Shown here piece by piece: positions 22,001 to 64,000 of a stretch of DNA of 64,000 nucleotides. The notes beneath the pieces are model-generated. The model saw nothing but the letters and a program-made list of their open reading frames with translations, did no database searches and was not told the origin of the DNA. The number at the start of each line of letters is the position of its first letter. The first letter of the stretch is position 1. Location: assembly GCA_034336665.1 (NCBI GenBank), contig CM067566.1:18148330-18212329 (forward strand). The letters run 5' to 3'. The translations under genes and the position numbers were made by a program. The DNA is from Luscinia megarhynchos (lineage: Eukaryota; Chordata; Aves; Passeriformes; Turdidae).

Positions 22001-25000
22001 GCAGCAGGCAGAGAGCACTTTGCATTCATCAGCAGCAATTTCAACACTACCTTGAAACACAGGGAAAGGGAATAAGCTTTACTTCCCTTGGAGTAAAACA
22101 AAATGCCTGGTGAGCCAAGGAAGGCATCCTAAGCCCTGATGTGTGGAGCTGGCAGTCCTTCTCTAAGAACCTCATGGTTATGGAGGGGATGGAGCAGCTC
22201 CAGTCCACCCTTCCTAGTCAGACGACCACCAGCCATGCATCCACAACCTCAACAAAGCCCTGAATGAGATGGGCTCAAAGCATTCACTGAGGTGCTCTGA
22301 GAAAGCAGCTCAGTGTCCAGGGGTCCCCCATCCCAGGGCTTCACCTTGGGCACTGCCCGGGGAGGGATGGAGGAGACCTCCCTCCTTCTGCAGGACAGCA
22401 GCCAGGCCACTGCTGCACCCACAGGGAGTGTTGTGTGTCAGCACTTCAGGTGGGTACACTTAGGGCAGATGTCTGCAGCAGGAAGGAAATCCATGAGGGA
22501 AAGTAACCAGACACCAGTGGCTATAAAGCTGAGATATTACAGCTAGGAAAACAGCACTGTTGAAACCAGTAACTGAAAAAGAGAAACTGATTTGTGGATC
22601 ATTCAAGGTCATCATCAGACCCTTCAGAGAATGACAGGTCTGGTTCTTGGTGAATTTGGAGATTTATTCTAATTAAGTGGTTTTCAACTGCTGCAAAGTC
22701 CTGTACTGGATATGAATATTGCCTGAGAGGACCACAAAGAGCCTTCCCCTAACTTCTTACCAAGTCATATTCAGCTGCCCCTCTTGGATGTGAGCCAGAG
22801 GTATAATACCTGAGAGGCAACCTTTAAAGCTGTTAAGATGTCTTGACCATGTGTAACACATGATTTGAATAAATTGCATTGACCCACAGCTTAGTGTAAA
22901 GGTTTTGGGCTTTCTTACACCATGTGCAGCAGTACCTTGCCAGGGAGGGCTTGTCACATCACACTGGCAGGAATGTTTGAAGCTACATTTACTCAGTCTT
23001 TGTCACTTTTAATTAAAACCGAGTTTCAGGACACCCTATTTGGTAACTTTTGAGGGAGAGTAATTAATGAGATTTTTGGCCAATGAAAATGTTTCCACAG
23101 AGACTCCTTAGATGTCATCATGGAAAGTGTTTTGGGGGTCAAAATCTCAAGCTGGTAAGAGCTGGAAGGACCCCTCAGCCAGAGCATCCACAAAGGCAAA
23201 GCATAAGCCCTGGGTGCATTAGGGTGCTTGTAGGGCAGTGAAGGCACGAGAGATGTGGCAGGATACAGCAGCCAGCTCTGCTGTTCTGGGGTTGTCACCA
23301 TTCTCACCCCACCACTGTGGTGGAGCTGCAGGGTTTTGAGGGCACCCTGGTTCTTGGGGTTTGGACACCAGGGCTGGCTCAGACACAGGGCAGAATGTAG
23401 ACAGAAATCAGCAGGGGATCCTCCCTCCTTCGTAGATCTAAGCCAAAATGTCAAATACATGAGTTTTACAAAATGCTCTGTTCCTCACTAGATGGTGAGC
23501 ACTTACTGCTTTCGTGTCAAATTTAGCATTTAAAAGGCTTAGCAACCTTTTAAAATTGACAAGGGAGATTGGATGGTAGAATTCCTGCAATGTACGTAGA
23601 GTATCTCCAACAAAGCAAACCCTGGAAAATATCACAGAGCTGAGAATGGATTTCATGTCTGACCAGTAGAAAGGGCCATCCCAGCTCCCTCTGTTGATGC
23701 ATTCTGGCAATTCTCCTAGCTGCAAATCCCAGAGGAATTTAAAATTTCCTGGGCCAGGTACCTTCCTCACCTCAGAAGGAGGCATTGACCTTAGCCTCTG
23801 TAGGGCACAATTTTCAAATACCTGAATGTGCATACTCTATGATGGGCAGTTCTTAGTCTTAGGCCTGCAAATGACTAGTAGGATAATTGGTTCTGGGTAA
23901 GATATCACAAGCAAAATTTTTGTTGCTTATTTTTAAATAATCACATGTATTTCCATACATGGAAATAAGAAAGTTAAGTAGTAATGAAAGATGAAGTAGC
24001 CCTCCGTATCTATTGGATACAAACAAATGCCATTCAAGATGGGTCAGAAAACTTTTTTCCCCCTTAAAGTTTCAAGCAGCTTTTCAGCTCAAAAAGGATG
24101 AGAGAAATTGCTCTAGAAAAAGAAAGTATCTGCAATATCTAAATCAAGGTTCCTGGGGCACAGCTGGGGAGGCTTAAAAGCAAAATAAAGGGATTGATGA
24201 CAGCTGAAAAGGGACTGAAGAAAACCAACCCTTGCTAGGGGCAGTCAGTTTCAGGCTGGCTGGTATGTGCAGGAGCAGCTCTGCATTTGTGTGTCTTGGG
24301 CTTTGCCAGTGGTGGGTTGTTCCTAGACACACATAGTCTAAAGCTGTGGCTGTTTAATGAGGAGGTAAGTGTTCAATTATTTTATAATTTGGCACCTCTT
24401 ACTTGGTCTGAATCCACAGACTTATAACAGGAAGGAGAAAGGTTTCTATTCAGAGTGTTTTCTTGACCTAAAGGAGATGTGGGGGAAGGATTTTTTTTTT
24501 GGGCACGTCAGCAATGTTCTGAAGGATGTACTCATTGAGAATCTTTCTGTTGATTTTTATTGCAGTAGTTTCATTTATCTTCCCCTTAGTCATGAGCTAA
24601 CTTGTGTGGAGGTTTAAAACAGTCAAAACTTGCACTGTTGGCTGTGTGGTGGGTGTGATGAGAAAACACCAGTTGATTATTTATTGTCCCTGTAGGAGAG
24701 AAAAAAAGGCTAGTCTTTTTGCAAAAATATCCCACTTCTGTCAGAAACTGTCCTGCTGGTTTTGTATGATATTTTATCTGAAGTCAAATGCACAAAGGAA
24801 CAATCTAATTCTTCACTTTTTTTATTGGTGGCACACAAATGCTGAGGATACTATTACGTGAGCTTCTAGCAAGCAGAGGTCTTGGAGGATACTGAGAGAA
24901 TGATTCTATGTTCTGAATCTAATGAAGGTACAATTAATTTGTTTTGTGATATGCATTACACACCTCATGAATTTATGCCACCTGTGTCAATAAATGTATA

Positions 25001-27504
25001 TTGGGGTGCACACACTTCACATATTTCTATGGTTGAGATATATGCTGGGGCTGGTGGCACAGAAACTATGGCAAAAATATGGAAAATTTACAGGGTGCAA
25101 GCAGCAGACCCAGTCCATCCATGTCCTGAACCAGCTGTGGATGTTCAAAGTCTGAGATGCTTCCTGTGGGGCTGCCACTCAACATCAGCAATCTATCATG
25201 GCTCGTGAACTCAAGCTGGGTTCAAGAACTATACAGTCTGGACTTCACCCATTATTGTTGGCTGAGAGGGGACCATTACCTCCTCACTAAAGAGCAGAGG
25301 TCAATTTTTTAATAGCATCTGGATAGTCTATGCAAGGATGAATCATTCTTGAACTGCTTTGTCTTCTGCTGTGCTTCCAGGAGAATATTCTAAGCTATTC
25401 TGTGCTCTTATAAACAAAGTCACAGTAATTGTCAGAAAAATGTAATCAAGACCAAGAGAACTGCTCTTCTATTTCTGTATAGAACAGTGATGGAGACTGT
25501 AAAAGGCTTCAGAATATTCTCAGGACTCTGGTGACTGTGTGGTTTGGGGTTTTTTGTGTGTCCTTTTCCTTTTTGATTTTCCATTTATTCACAACCAAAC
25601 AAAAATGGCTTTGTTTTACAGCTATCCTTAATTTAAAGCACCAAACTCCGGTTTTGTTTGTTTGGTTTTGGCTGAGTTAATTTTCTTTACAGTAGCTAGT
25701 ATGGGGTCAGGTTTTGGATTTTTGCAGGAAACAGTATTGACAATATGAAAATGTTTGCATCATTGCCAAGCAGTGCCCACATGGCATTAAAGCTTTTTCT
25801 GCCTCTCACCCCATCCCACCAGCGAGGAGGCTGGAGGTGCACAATGAGCTGGGAGGTGACACAGCTGGCCCCAGCTGACCCACATACAGCTGGGGGAAGA
25901 AGGAAGGGGAGGCATTTGGAGTGATGATGTTTGTCTTTCTGAGTCACTGTTTTGTGTGATGGAGCTGTTTTGTATGGGGGTATCTGAACACCTCCCTGCC
26001 CATGCAGGAAAGCATTCCTTGTTTTGCTTTGCCTGTATGCATGGGTTTTGCTTTACCTGTTAAACTCTCTTTATCTCAATACACAAATATCCTAAATATC
26101 CTCACTGTTATTCTTCCAATTTTTACCTCCCATCCTGGAAAAGTCTGTGTGAATGAGTGGCTGTGTCTGGCTTAGTCACTTGCTGGGGTTAAACCATGTC
26201 ATGTGTCAAGGAGAGAAAAATATTGTTTCAGATCAATTATTCTTTAGTGAAGTAGCATTAATATTGTGTGCTTTTGTAAACTTCATCTTGAACTTCTTTG
26301 TCCTAGGGATATATTTGTTAACACTAGTGTAACCATTTTAATGTTTTAAAGAAAATACTTTAATTGGGTTATGTGAAAGAATCAATTGCAGGAATCTTAT
26401 ATATTTGCAGAAGGCACCTTTATTAAACCCAGACTTTCATCATCACCCCTTCAAATATTTCTGGAATTATATGAGGCAGGTACAAAAAGCATAGGGTAGA
26501 TATCTAAATTTCTGCTTTCATCTGCAAGTGGTGGTGGGGTAGGTGGATGCCTGGGGAATTCAAATGTTATAGTTTTTATAGGCAGACTTACGGCCATAAA
26601 AATTATTTCATCTGAAGGAGGGATTTTTTTGTTTTTTTAATGCATGTACTCCTAACAAGCATTTACTGCATCACAAAAGAATCTAAATATTCCTGGCACA
26701 ATGATATTGAGGCACAAGGTAAATAGGCAGGGGAAAAGGAAGGGGTTTGCAAGCCAGTCTGGTACTTTCTTTCTTTCATATTTTCTTTCTTTCTGTCTCT
26801 TTCTTGCCAACCAAATTATCACGTGGGGTAACAAACGTTTATTGGAAGTGTGCATAGGTATTTCATTAATTGAAATGCTGAACAAGGTGGTTTCTATCTG
26901 TCATATCAGCAAGAGAATGTAACCAGCTCTGTCATGCACTATCCGCCTGTGAGGCTGATAGTCTGCGAGTGCCAAGGATATCCTCTGCATTGGCACCAGG
27001 TATTTCAGATATGAAAATGAAGTTTTATCTCCTTTTAACATTGTAAAGATGCAGAGGGTATGTTTGCAGAGTACACTAATGCAGTGCCACGCAGGATAGA
27101 AGAATTTGCCCTAGGAGAGCCCAAAAACCAGATTGGGCAACAATACTGCTGCCTGACAGCCTCTGGCCTCAAACCTGCACTCACCATAGTTATCTCTGCA
27201 TGGCTGTCACTCCTCTGGTGGGTTGGCCTCTGTAAGGACATGCTCTTAGTCAGTGTAGATAACTACTTCTAATCCTCTTCATTCAAATTGGTTATCTGAA
27301 GAATGTGGCAATTACTCTAGGCTTTGGAATATTTGGGTTCATGTCTCTAAGCTATGGCAGATCTTCAGGCCAGAAAATCAAGTCTTAAATATTGGCCTAT
27401 TAGTGATTCTGAAGGCTACTGGTGATATTACAAAAATTTATTGATTGGGGTCAGACACAGCTGAGCAGTAAAGTCTTAAATAGACCTAGAGGAAAAATAT
27501 TCTG
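19051..27504. other. Intergenic region between the convergent genes, left part
   Basis: I find no coding exon, RNA gene or well-preserved transposon here. Small simple-sequence runs include a TGGC run near 21951-21970 and a TTTC-rich stretch near 26767-26805. Open frames of 60-150 codons are scattered and match nothing I recognise. Confidence 0.55.
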
Positions 27505-29690
27505 GCCACAGAATGGGTAAAGTTGAAAGAGATGAGAGTTGGTTGGTTTTCTGGTCCAATCTCTTTGCTCAGGCAGGATCACCCTAGAGCACATGGCATA
27601 GGATTGCATTCAGACAGTTCTTGAATATCTCCAGTGACAGAGACTCCATGACCTCTCTGGGCAACCTGTTCCAGTCCTCTGTCACTCACACAGTAGAGTT
27701 CTTCCTCATGTTCAAGTGGAACTTCCTGGGCATCAGTTTCTGCCCACTGCCTCTTATCCTGTTGTTTGGCACAATTGAGAGAGCCTGGCTCCATCCTCTG
27801 ACCCCTCCCTTCAGGCACTGACAGGCATTGATGAGCTCCCCTCTCTGCTGTCTCTTCTGGAGGCTGAACTGGCCCAGCTCCCTCAGCCTGTCCTCGTGCC
27901 AGAGATGCTCCAGCCCCTTCAGCACCTTTGTCACCCTGCTCTGGACCTGCCCCAGGAGCTCCATGTCTCTCTGGGGCTGAGGAGCCAGAACTGGACACAG
28001 CACTCCAGATGAGCTCACTAGGGCTGAGCAGAGGGGCAGGATCACCAGCCCTGGTCTGCTGGCAGTGCTCTCCCTGGTGCAGCCCAGGGTACCACTGGCC
28101 CTTTGGGCCACAAGGGCTCTGCTGGCTCAGGGACACTTGGTGTCCACCAGGAGCCCCAGGTCCTTCCCTGCAGAGCTGCTCCCCAGCAAGTCAGTGCCCA
28201 GCCTGTGTTGGTGTGTGGGGTTATTCTTCTCCTGGTGCAGGACCCTGCACTTGCCTTTGCTGAATTTTAGACACTCTTCTCTGCCCATCTCTCCAACCTG
28301 TCGAGGTGAGAGACAGTGTCAAAAGCCTTGCTGAAGTTGAGGTAGAAGACATCTACTGCTTTCCCTTCATCCATCTGGGCAGTTGTCTCATCTAGCAGCC
28401 TGGCCAAGCATGATTTATCTTTAGTGAGTCCATGCTGGCTATTCCTGATCACCTTTGTGTCAGACATGTGGATAGAGGTGGCCTCCAGAATGGGGTGCAC
28501 CATCACTTCTCCAGGGATTGAGGTGAGGCTGGCTGGTAGTTATTTGGGTCCTCCTCTTTGCTACTTTTGAAGACTGGGGTGACATTTGCTTTTTTGCAGT
28601 CCTCAGACACCTTTCCTGATCTCCACGACCTTTCAGACGTGATCACGGGAGGCTTTGCTAAGGTGTTGCCAGCTCTCCCAGCACTTGTGGATGCCTTCAG
28701 TTGGGGCCCATGGACTTGTGGATGTCAAGTTTACCTGGATGCTCTCTAACCTAATTCTCCTTGACCAAAGGAAAGCCTTCTTTCCATCATTCCCTTACCT
28801 TGGTCTCCTGGGTCAGAGATTCCTGAGGGCTGGTCTTGTCAGTGAAGGCCGATGCAAAAGGTGTTTGGTAACTCTGCCCTCTCTGCATACCATTTTACCA
28901 GAGTTCCCCTCCATTTAGTGATAGGCCCACATTATCCTTTGTTTTCCTTTCATTACTGATATATTGAAGAACTCTTTCTTGTCCTTGACATCCTAGGCCA
29001 GATTTAACATCAGATGGGTCTTGACCTTCCTGGTTTCAGTCCTATGCACTCTGAAAATATCCCTATATTCATTCAGAGTGGTTCAACCTTACTTCCATCC
29101 TGAGTGAGTTTTCTGCTTAAACTTGAGTAGGGATAAAATCCCTTTAAACATCCACACAGGTCTCTTCACACCTTTGCCTGACCTCTTGCTCCTTGGGAGG
29201 CACTGTTCTTGAGTCTGGAGGAAGTGATTCTTGGCTATCAACTAGCCCTCTTGAACCTCATTTCCCTACAGTGCCTGTTTCCATGGATTCTTCCAAGAGC
29301 ATCCCTGAAGAGGCTAAAGTTAGCTCTCCCAAAATCCATAGCTGCAATCTTGCTTTCTGCACTGTATCCTCCTTGCCTGATACTCCAAACCTCATGGTCA
29401 CTGCAGACAAGGCTGCCCCCAGCCTTCCTGTCTCCAGTCTTGGAGCCTTCCCTGTTTGCTAGCATGAGGTTGAGTGACACACTATTCCTTGTGGTAACCT
29501 GTGTCAGGAAGTTGTCACCAGTGCTTTCCAGGAGCCTCCTGGATGGATTGTTTGTGCTTCACTCTCGCTTCTCCAGCTGAGGTCAGCGTAGTTAAACTCA
29601 CTCACAGGAACTAGTGCCTGTGATTTTGATGCTACTAACAGGTGCCGGTAGAAGATCTCACCCTCCTTCTGATCAAGCTGCCTGATCCCC
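27505..29690 (-). mobile_element. CR1-type LINE fragment, reverse transcriptase core deleted
   Basis: Read on the minus strand this is the 3' two thirds of a CR1 non-LTR retrotransposon. At about 28300-28440 it encodes the typical RT segment with SQHGLTKDKSC and VDVFYLNFSKAFDTVSH. It then jumps near 28306 directly to LDRLERW, so the palm segment with the catalytic aspartates (usually FADD in this family) is missing. Downstream come the CR1 C-terminal segments (for example GLEHLWHEDRLRELGQFSLQ near 27,865) and the 3' UTR, ending near a CACAGAAT octamer remnant at 27507. Stops and frameshifts are frequent. The left part (28560-29690) matches the CR1 region before the RT domain only loosely. The element cannot be autonomous. 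Confidence 0.88.
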
Positions 29691-32600
29691 TACAACTTCT
29701 AATATTTGTTTCAATGAGCTAGCCCAGAGTTTTCTGCATTAGAGTAGGTGTATCTGGGTTTCCCCTCCTGGTATTGTAGCCAACAGAATTGCAAAGGTTA
29801 ATTTGTTTTATGGGACTAGCATGCTGTGTTTAACTCAAAAATTAAATTGCAAAGGCCATCCATGTGCAACTGGAGCTGGCTTGGAAGAGCAATGCAGCAC
29901 TGGTGAGAGATAGGAGCCTCTAAAGGCTGTCACCTGGGTAGGACAGAAGACAGAGCTGATATGGGACAAGGAAGCAGGGACAGCATTATTGCCACTACTA
30001 ACTCTGCAGAGCAGAAGGGGAAAACTACAACTTGGTCTTCATGAAACAAGATAACACATGAGTGGAGACTTTCTCATTCCACTTAGTCAGTGCTGGTGTT
30101 TTTTGGAAAGGGTGTCCTGTGTTCTACAAACAGAGGCTGAGCACACTTCTCAAAAAAGCAAGCCTTCAAAACAGCTCTGAACACACTGGGGCTGCTGGAA
30201 GGCTCACACTGATAAACAGGCTGGTGAAATTGGAAGGACTAATCTCATTCATTGCTTGGGGGTGGAATGGAGCCTCATGGCCTGTAAAAGAGGCAAACAG
30301 TCTTGGCTCATCTGCGCAACTAAACTGAGCAAGGTCTGGAGGATATGCTTGGGCACTGAGTTCTGATTTTTCTCAGCTATCTGGGGGTGTGCTGCTTGAC
30401 CTAGCCCAAGCCCATTTGAGAAGAATCCTCCTAGACAATGGCTGGGCACCATTTGGGCACTTCATGAACCAAGACTGGTGCCAATAAGCAGCAGATGAGG
30501 TGAATGGGTTCACAAGAAAAGTTTAACTCATCATAATCAGACAGCAGAACCTGGCCTTGGTTAGTTTATTAATACAAATCTATTCGGGGATATTTGTTTA
30601 TAACTTGCACAATTGCTTGCTGCGTAGATCAGTTTCTCAGGCCACGCTGTAATGAGCAGATAGATAATGCCAGGCAGGTAACTCAGTTCCTGCCTTGGCA
30701 GACTATCAAGAAAGGGTGCTAGGCTTGCTAATGGACTTGTGCTTTTCCCTGCTCACCTGGCATAACCGATAAGGGCAAATAGTAATGCTGAGCATTAGGA
30801 GCTATCTATTCATGAGTGATAAAGGAGAGGTCAGTGTGGACAAACGAAAAAAACAACAGAAGTCAGAAAATGCAAACTGGGGAGGGAAGCAAGGTCAAGG
30901 AATACGTTAACAGAAAGATCACTGAACACAGTTATAAACAAAGCTGTTGCAGCCAGTTTTCTTCTAAGGGGTTATTAAGATGCCCAAAGGTGGATGGGTA
31001 TCTGATAGCACTTGTCAAATAACTCAAGTCTCCTAAGTCAACAGGCACTCAGCACTGTTGGTGCAATTTCAGTTTGGAACCTCAGTGCCTCAGAATATCT
31101 GATCTGCAGCAGATAATTTGACTTCTGCTTGGTTTCATTTTTTGGGATTTTTTTCTTGCTTACTGTAGCTGTTACCTAAGTACATACTGCAATAATGCAA
31201 GTATCTTTTCCTTTCCATTTTGGTTACTCATTTCTCCTGATCTGAGTTTGATACTCTTTGATCTGTACGTGGCTGCTTTTAAGCAGACAACTTCTACTTA
31301 GGTATAGACTCACTGTTACTTTTCTTGTTGCAAATATAATTAAATTTCCTGGCATAGGAATTAGATATTTAGATAAATAATGATGCTGTGATGCATTTCC
31401 AACACACCTATATTCCAGATGTTGTGGGTTTTTTTATTTACAATTTTCTGTTGATTATTCAGTAATTGTTCCTGTCTACAGGAACATCTTAGAAGACAGC
31501 ATAGGAAATTGTTCCACACTCAGATTACCTTTGACATTCTTTAGTTTTCTTACACTTGGGCTTTTTCTTAAAAAAACCCCAGCCTTTTATTTTTGTTTTC
31601 TTCCTCCATCTAGTCTTTAATAGTGTTCACACATTTATGGGAGAAGAGAGTGTATGAATGGAATTCCTCTGCTAAAGCTTATTCAACATGTTTCATGTCT
31701 GTGCTGTCTTTCATCCAGGATAAGGGTCAACAGCCTGTGTAAAATGTCATATCCCATTAGTAAATGGGGGCAGCTTACACAGACAAGAATCTCCTATAAG
31801 TCAATTCTCTTCACAGATAATCCATGTTTCACACTTGATTTTTAAAGATTATCTATGCTTTTCCAGTAGCTCAAATGGGAACATACAAATACCAGCAAGG
31901 GGCATGTTTAGAATCAGTATACCAGGATTAATTCACAAGTGTGCTCTCTATCACTAAGTAACATTGGTATTGCAAGGTACTAACACAGAACCTTGTCTGT
32001 CCTCATGCCTATTTATTGGGATGCAAAGCTTTTCACTGTGTGGTCTGGGAAGCAACACCATGCAGTCAGTGGTCAGCCACCCCCATATGGGGGCCCCCCA
32101 CATTTGGCACTGTCCTGCTACCCTACCGTCCAATTCAGAGCTCAACAAACTTTACAGCATAGTTGCAAACCCTTCATAACGGGTTTGAATTGTTTCCTTC
32201 ATAAACCTGTAGCTGGTAACAACTCAGAACTGCTCAACATTGATTTCTTCTTTTTAAGCTTATCTTCACCTATCTGATTTTCCCTTCTTCCCACAGCGCT
32301 TTGACACATTGCATGTAGCAACCTCTCTCCCTTGTCACTTTCTGTAACACACAAATCCATTTACTTGCTGTAAACTGCATTCATTTTAGAAAATTTGACA
32401 CTTATTTTGTAAATAACCCTTCTGGAATTCTTTCTTGTCCATAATTTATTTGCTAGAGATTATTCTGAGCAGAACCAAGAGAGAAAGAAAAATGGTCATC
32501 ACTTCCACTGCCTTATGCATGACCTGTGTTGTCCAGATGGCTGGACTTCTACCAAATGCGTATAAACAAACGATATAGAACAGTTCAGCTCTACAACTGT

Positions 32601-34299
32601 GATTTATTATTTCCTTCCTCCCACCCAGAATGCTCAACATGGGCTGCAGAAACCGTAAGTTTCAGTGATCATGTTTTAATTTATGAAAAATAATTATTGA
32701 TGCAGCAACTCTTTTTCCCTTCTCTCTCTGCTTTCATTGTGAATGTAGAACTGTGCAACTGCTTTGCATAAAGAACCATTCTCTTTCTGACTGGGAATTG
32801 GTTGATTCTCTAGGTTGTCAATAGCCCCCTGGATCTTATAAGAAGTGAAGGATAATAATGTAGCTAATATTATTTTAGCCTTCAAGATTGCCAGTTTATT
32901 GTGAAGAGCTGCTTATCTCAACATACTTTGGTAGAACTTCTGATGTAATAGATAACAATAAACAAAGATAGAACTATTAACTGCTGGCGTCATGAAATAT
33001 CTTGCAGGTTCAGCAATTGCCTTCTGAAACACAGATGTTGAATTGTGTTTCTGGCAGAACTCCTCAAATTAGTTAATTACTAGAGTTTAGAACATGGGCT
33101 TTAGAGAGGAACACAGGGTGAGCTGCAGTGGTAACACTTAACTCTGACCTGTGTGTACACAGTCTGAACCACAGCTGCTCAAGAACTCCCAGATTGCAAC
33201 ACATGGGCTGCAATCACACCACCACTGACAAACTCCCATGGATTAGGATTTCACCAGGGGCTTCAGTTTTGCTACATGTGACATTTGTAGCAAAATACAC
33301 CTTCAATGTTAGCTAGCTATAAGCAAGATTTGGCTTATGCACGCCCAAATAGTTTTTTGTGACCATCTGTGCGTGGCATTTGGTATCTAACCTAACATTG
33401 TGCCTATGCTGTGACATTTGTCTGCTTGTCTTCAAGGGCTACACTTGACTTTCTGCAATGCTTCTGGGTTTACCATCTAAACCTGCTCCCGTTTTAACAC
33501 AGATGCATAGTCTTTTATTAGGTGAAAAAAAATACAGTTGAGAGGGCTCTTGAAATAGCCCTATCTTTGTGTTAAGGAATTTGATATAATCAAATTTAGC
33601 TGCACAAGTTTTTGCAACTCAAAACAGATTGAAAAATAACGGAGGCCATTTACAATGGATATCAAATACACATAATTTAACCCCAGTGAGTACAACAGTT
33701 TAGTATGTAAAAGTCAAGCTTCTTTCTAACATGTTAAAATATCTACCTATACATAGAAAGAACAATCTATGTATCTACAACTGTACTAAGGACAAAACGT
33801 GTTCTTTGCACAGTTCTTGATCAAATAAATGAAAAACTCATTAACATGGCACACAATTTACTTTCTCAGTGGGAGGGGGAGGAGCTTCAACATCTTCGTT
33901 TGTATCCCATGACTTGTCAAGGGAACTGCTGCCTCAAAGCACCAACTCTTCTTTATACACCTGTGAATTTTCAGTTTTCTGCAAGTGAAACATGCCTCGA
34001 TGAAATGTATATATAGACATTTATATATAAATATAAAAATCTGTCTTGAAGGTCAGAGCTTTTTTTACCTTTTGAATTATTCCTTTCTTACTGAAACCTC
34101 CTATGTCTTGCTTGAAAAACAAAACAAAATTTTCCAGGTTTGCTCTGTGAGAAGACTGTAGTCCTCAAAGAAAGTGAAAACTGGTTGTCTCATTCAAAGC
34201 TAAGAAAACAGACACATATAAATAATGATCTTGAGAGACTACAGCAGCAAGATAGTGTTTCATCCAAGAGGCGCCTTAAAAGAAATTTCTCCAGATACA
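29691..34299. other. Intergenic region between the convergent genes, right part
   Basis: No gene or clear transposon is visible. The block 30560-30810 contains motif-like words (TGTTTATAA, AGATAGATAA, CACCTG) that might be regulatory. The rest is AT-rich unique-looking sequence. Confidence 0.5.
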
Positions 34300-35364
34300 G
34301 GCTGAATTAAAAAAATATTTTTATTTACAAGAGTACATAATGTAGTGCAAGGCAAGTAGATTTAACCCTCAGTAATGCATAGATTGATGCAATTTATAGT
34401 CTGTGATCTACATCTTCTTGCAGAGGTGACTGCACACTTGCTGTAAAGGTTAGACCTTTCCTACAGCCACTTTCCATTAAATCAGATAGAAGGCATCTGC
34501 ACTCCATACATGTTATCCATATATCCCATCCAACATTTATCAAATTAACTGTCACTTAAATAGGTGTCTTTTAGAGTCACTATAGAACATGAAATAAATC
34601 CTTGCCAGTGTTATCTACAGAAGAATACAAAAATAAATTTTTGTTCATTTTGTGTCACCTGATCACACTTAAATATTCTTTTATTTATTCATTGGGGAAC
34701 TCCTTTCTCTAATCAGTGGCTCTTGGCAGGAAGAGAGACATTTTGTTGTGTCAACCAGGGAATGTGGATGCTTGTAAAACTTAATAACTAATATGTTATG
34801 ACCATATTGCAAATATTCCTGATGTGTTTTCTTTCAAAACAAAATACTTTTCACATTGAAAAATCAGCGTGGAATATAAAACGCCAAAAAACTCATTGCT
34901 ACCACTGCATGTATTGTCCTGACTGGTTTCCATGGAACTTGGAAGGTATTGGTCATTCAAACTTGGAGAACTCTGCTAATTTCACCAATAAATAAGCTCA
35001 AATGCAGTAAAAGCAATTTAATAAGAGATTAGATGTGTAAGTAAAACTTCATTAAAACCTGTGGGATGTTTGCTTATTTTTCAATTAGGCAAAGATGTCG
35101 CAGATTGCCTTCCAGGTCCTTCTATGACATACATTATGATCATGTGTTGGGTATAGTGAGATACTCTGCATCATCTGTTTGGAATTAAATAAATTATAGG
35201 GATGGTTTTCCTCTATAGTGGAGAAGTCAGATCAGTGAACTTCCCTACAACTTCATCTTTTGGACTGCATTATTAATGCCATGTACAGGGTTGGTTGCCA
35301 GTTAGATTTGTAGCTGTTCATATCCTGTCTTCCCAATGGACATCAACCTTAAGAAAACTACACT
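34300..35364 (-). other. SEL1L3: SEL1L3 3' untranslated region (probable extent)
   Basis: This AT-rich non-coding sequence follows the SEL1L3 stop on the minus strand. Candidate minus-strand AATAAA signals (TTTATT on +) lie at 34680-34685, 34684-34689 and 34320-34325. The 3' end is not determined. Confidence 0.45.
34320..34325 (-). promoter_or_regulatory. SEL1L3: Candidate polyadenylation signal of SEL1L3
   Basis: This is a canonical AATAAA on the minus strand about 1.04 kb after the stop. Alternatives 360 bases nearer to the stop (34680-34689) are equally canonical. Confidence 0.3.

Positions 35365-64000
<28,636 letters not shown>

Noticed and set aside
27579..28136. Long ORFs of 111 to 185 codons
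   Set aside because: They are frames of the CR1 element; the coding trace is broken and does not represent a host gene.

Overview
This window is vertebrate nuclear DNA, almost certainly from a bird. Genes are split by GT-AG introns, the interspersed repeats I can recognise are CR1-type non-LTR retrotransposons in avian-style subfamilies, and both protein-coding genes are clear orthologues of a mammalian neighbouring pair. The species cannot be named from the sequence alone; a songbird-like CR1 subfamily makes a passerine plausible, but that is inference. I found no prokaryotic-type system, CRISPR array, tRNA or rRNA.

Layout. Bases 1 to about 3,950 are 5' flank or first-intron sequence of the first gene, with no coding exon. 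SLC34A2 (sodium-phosphate cotransporter NaPi-IIb) lies on the + strand, with 12 coding exons from 4,023 to 16,105 that join without a frame break into 674 residues. It is followed by a roughly 2.9 kb 3' UTR ending near a polyadenylation signal at 19,030. From about 19,050 to 34,300 is intergenic DNA whose only large recognisable element is a 2.2 kb minus-strand CR1 LINE with a deleted reverse transcriptase core (27,505-29,690). SEL1L3 (a single-pass membrane Sel1-repeat protein) lies on the - strand. Its stop codon is at 35,365-35,367, and 23 coding exons run up to the window edge, where the gene is cut inside its large N-terminal exon. These exons join in frame into 1,082 residues plus stop.

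The two genes are convergent (tail to tail), as in the mammalian SLC34A2-SEL1L3 neighbourhood. Nothing suggests they act in one pathway: SLC34A2 carries phosphate across apical epithelial membranes, while SEL1L3 is a poorly characterised secretory-pathway membrane protein.

The most interesting non-gene structure is a pair of related CR1 3' ends in opposite orientation inside SEL1L3 introns. They flank seven exons that total a multiple of three bases, a layout that could favour back-splicing, RNA editing or in-frame skipping. The window is otherwise ordinary, and I see no evidence for a previously undescribed system.
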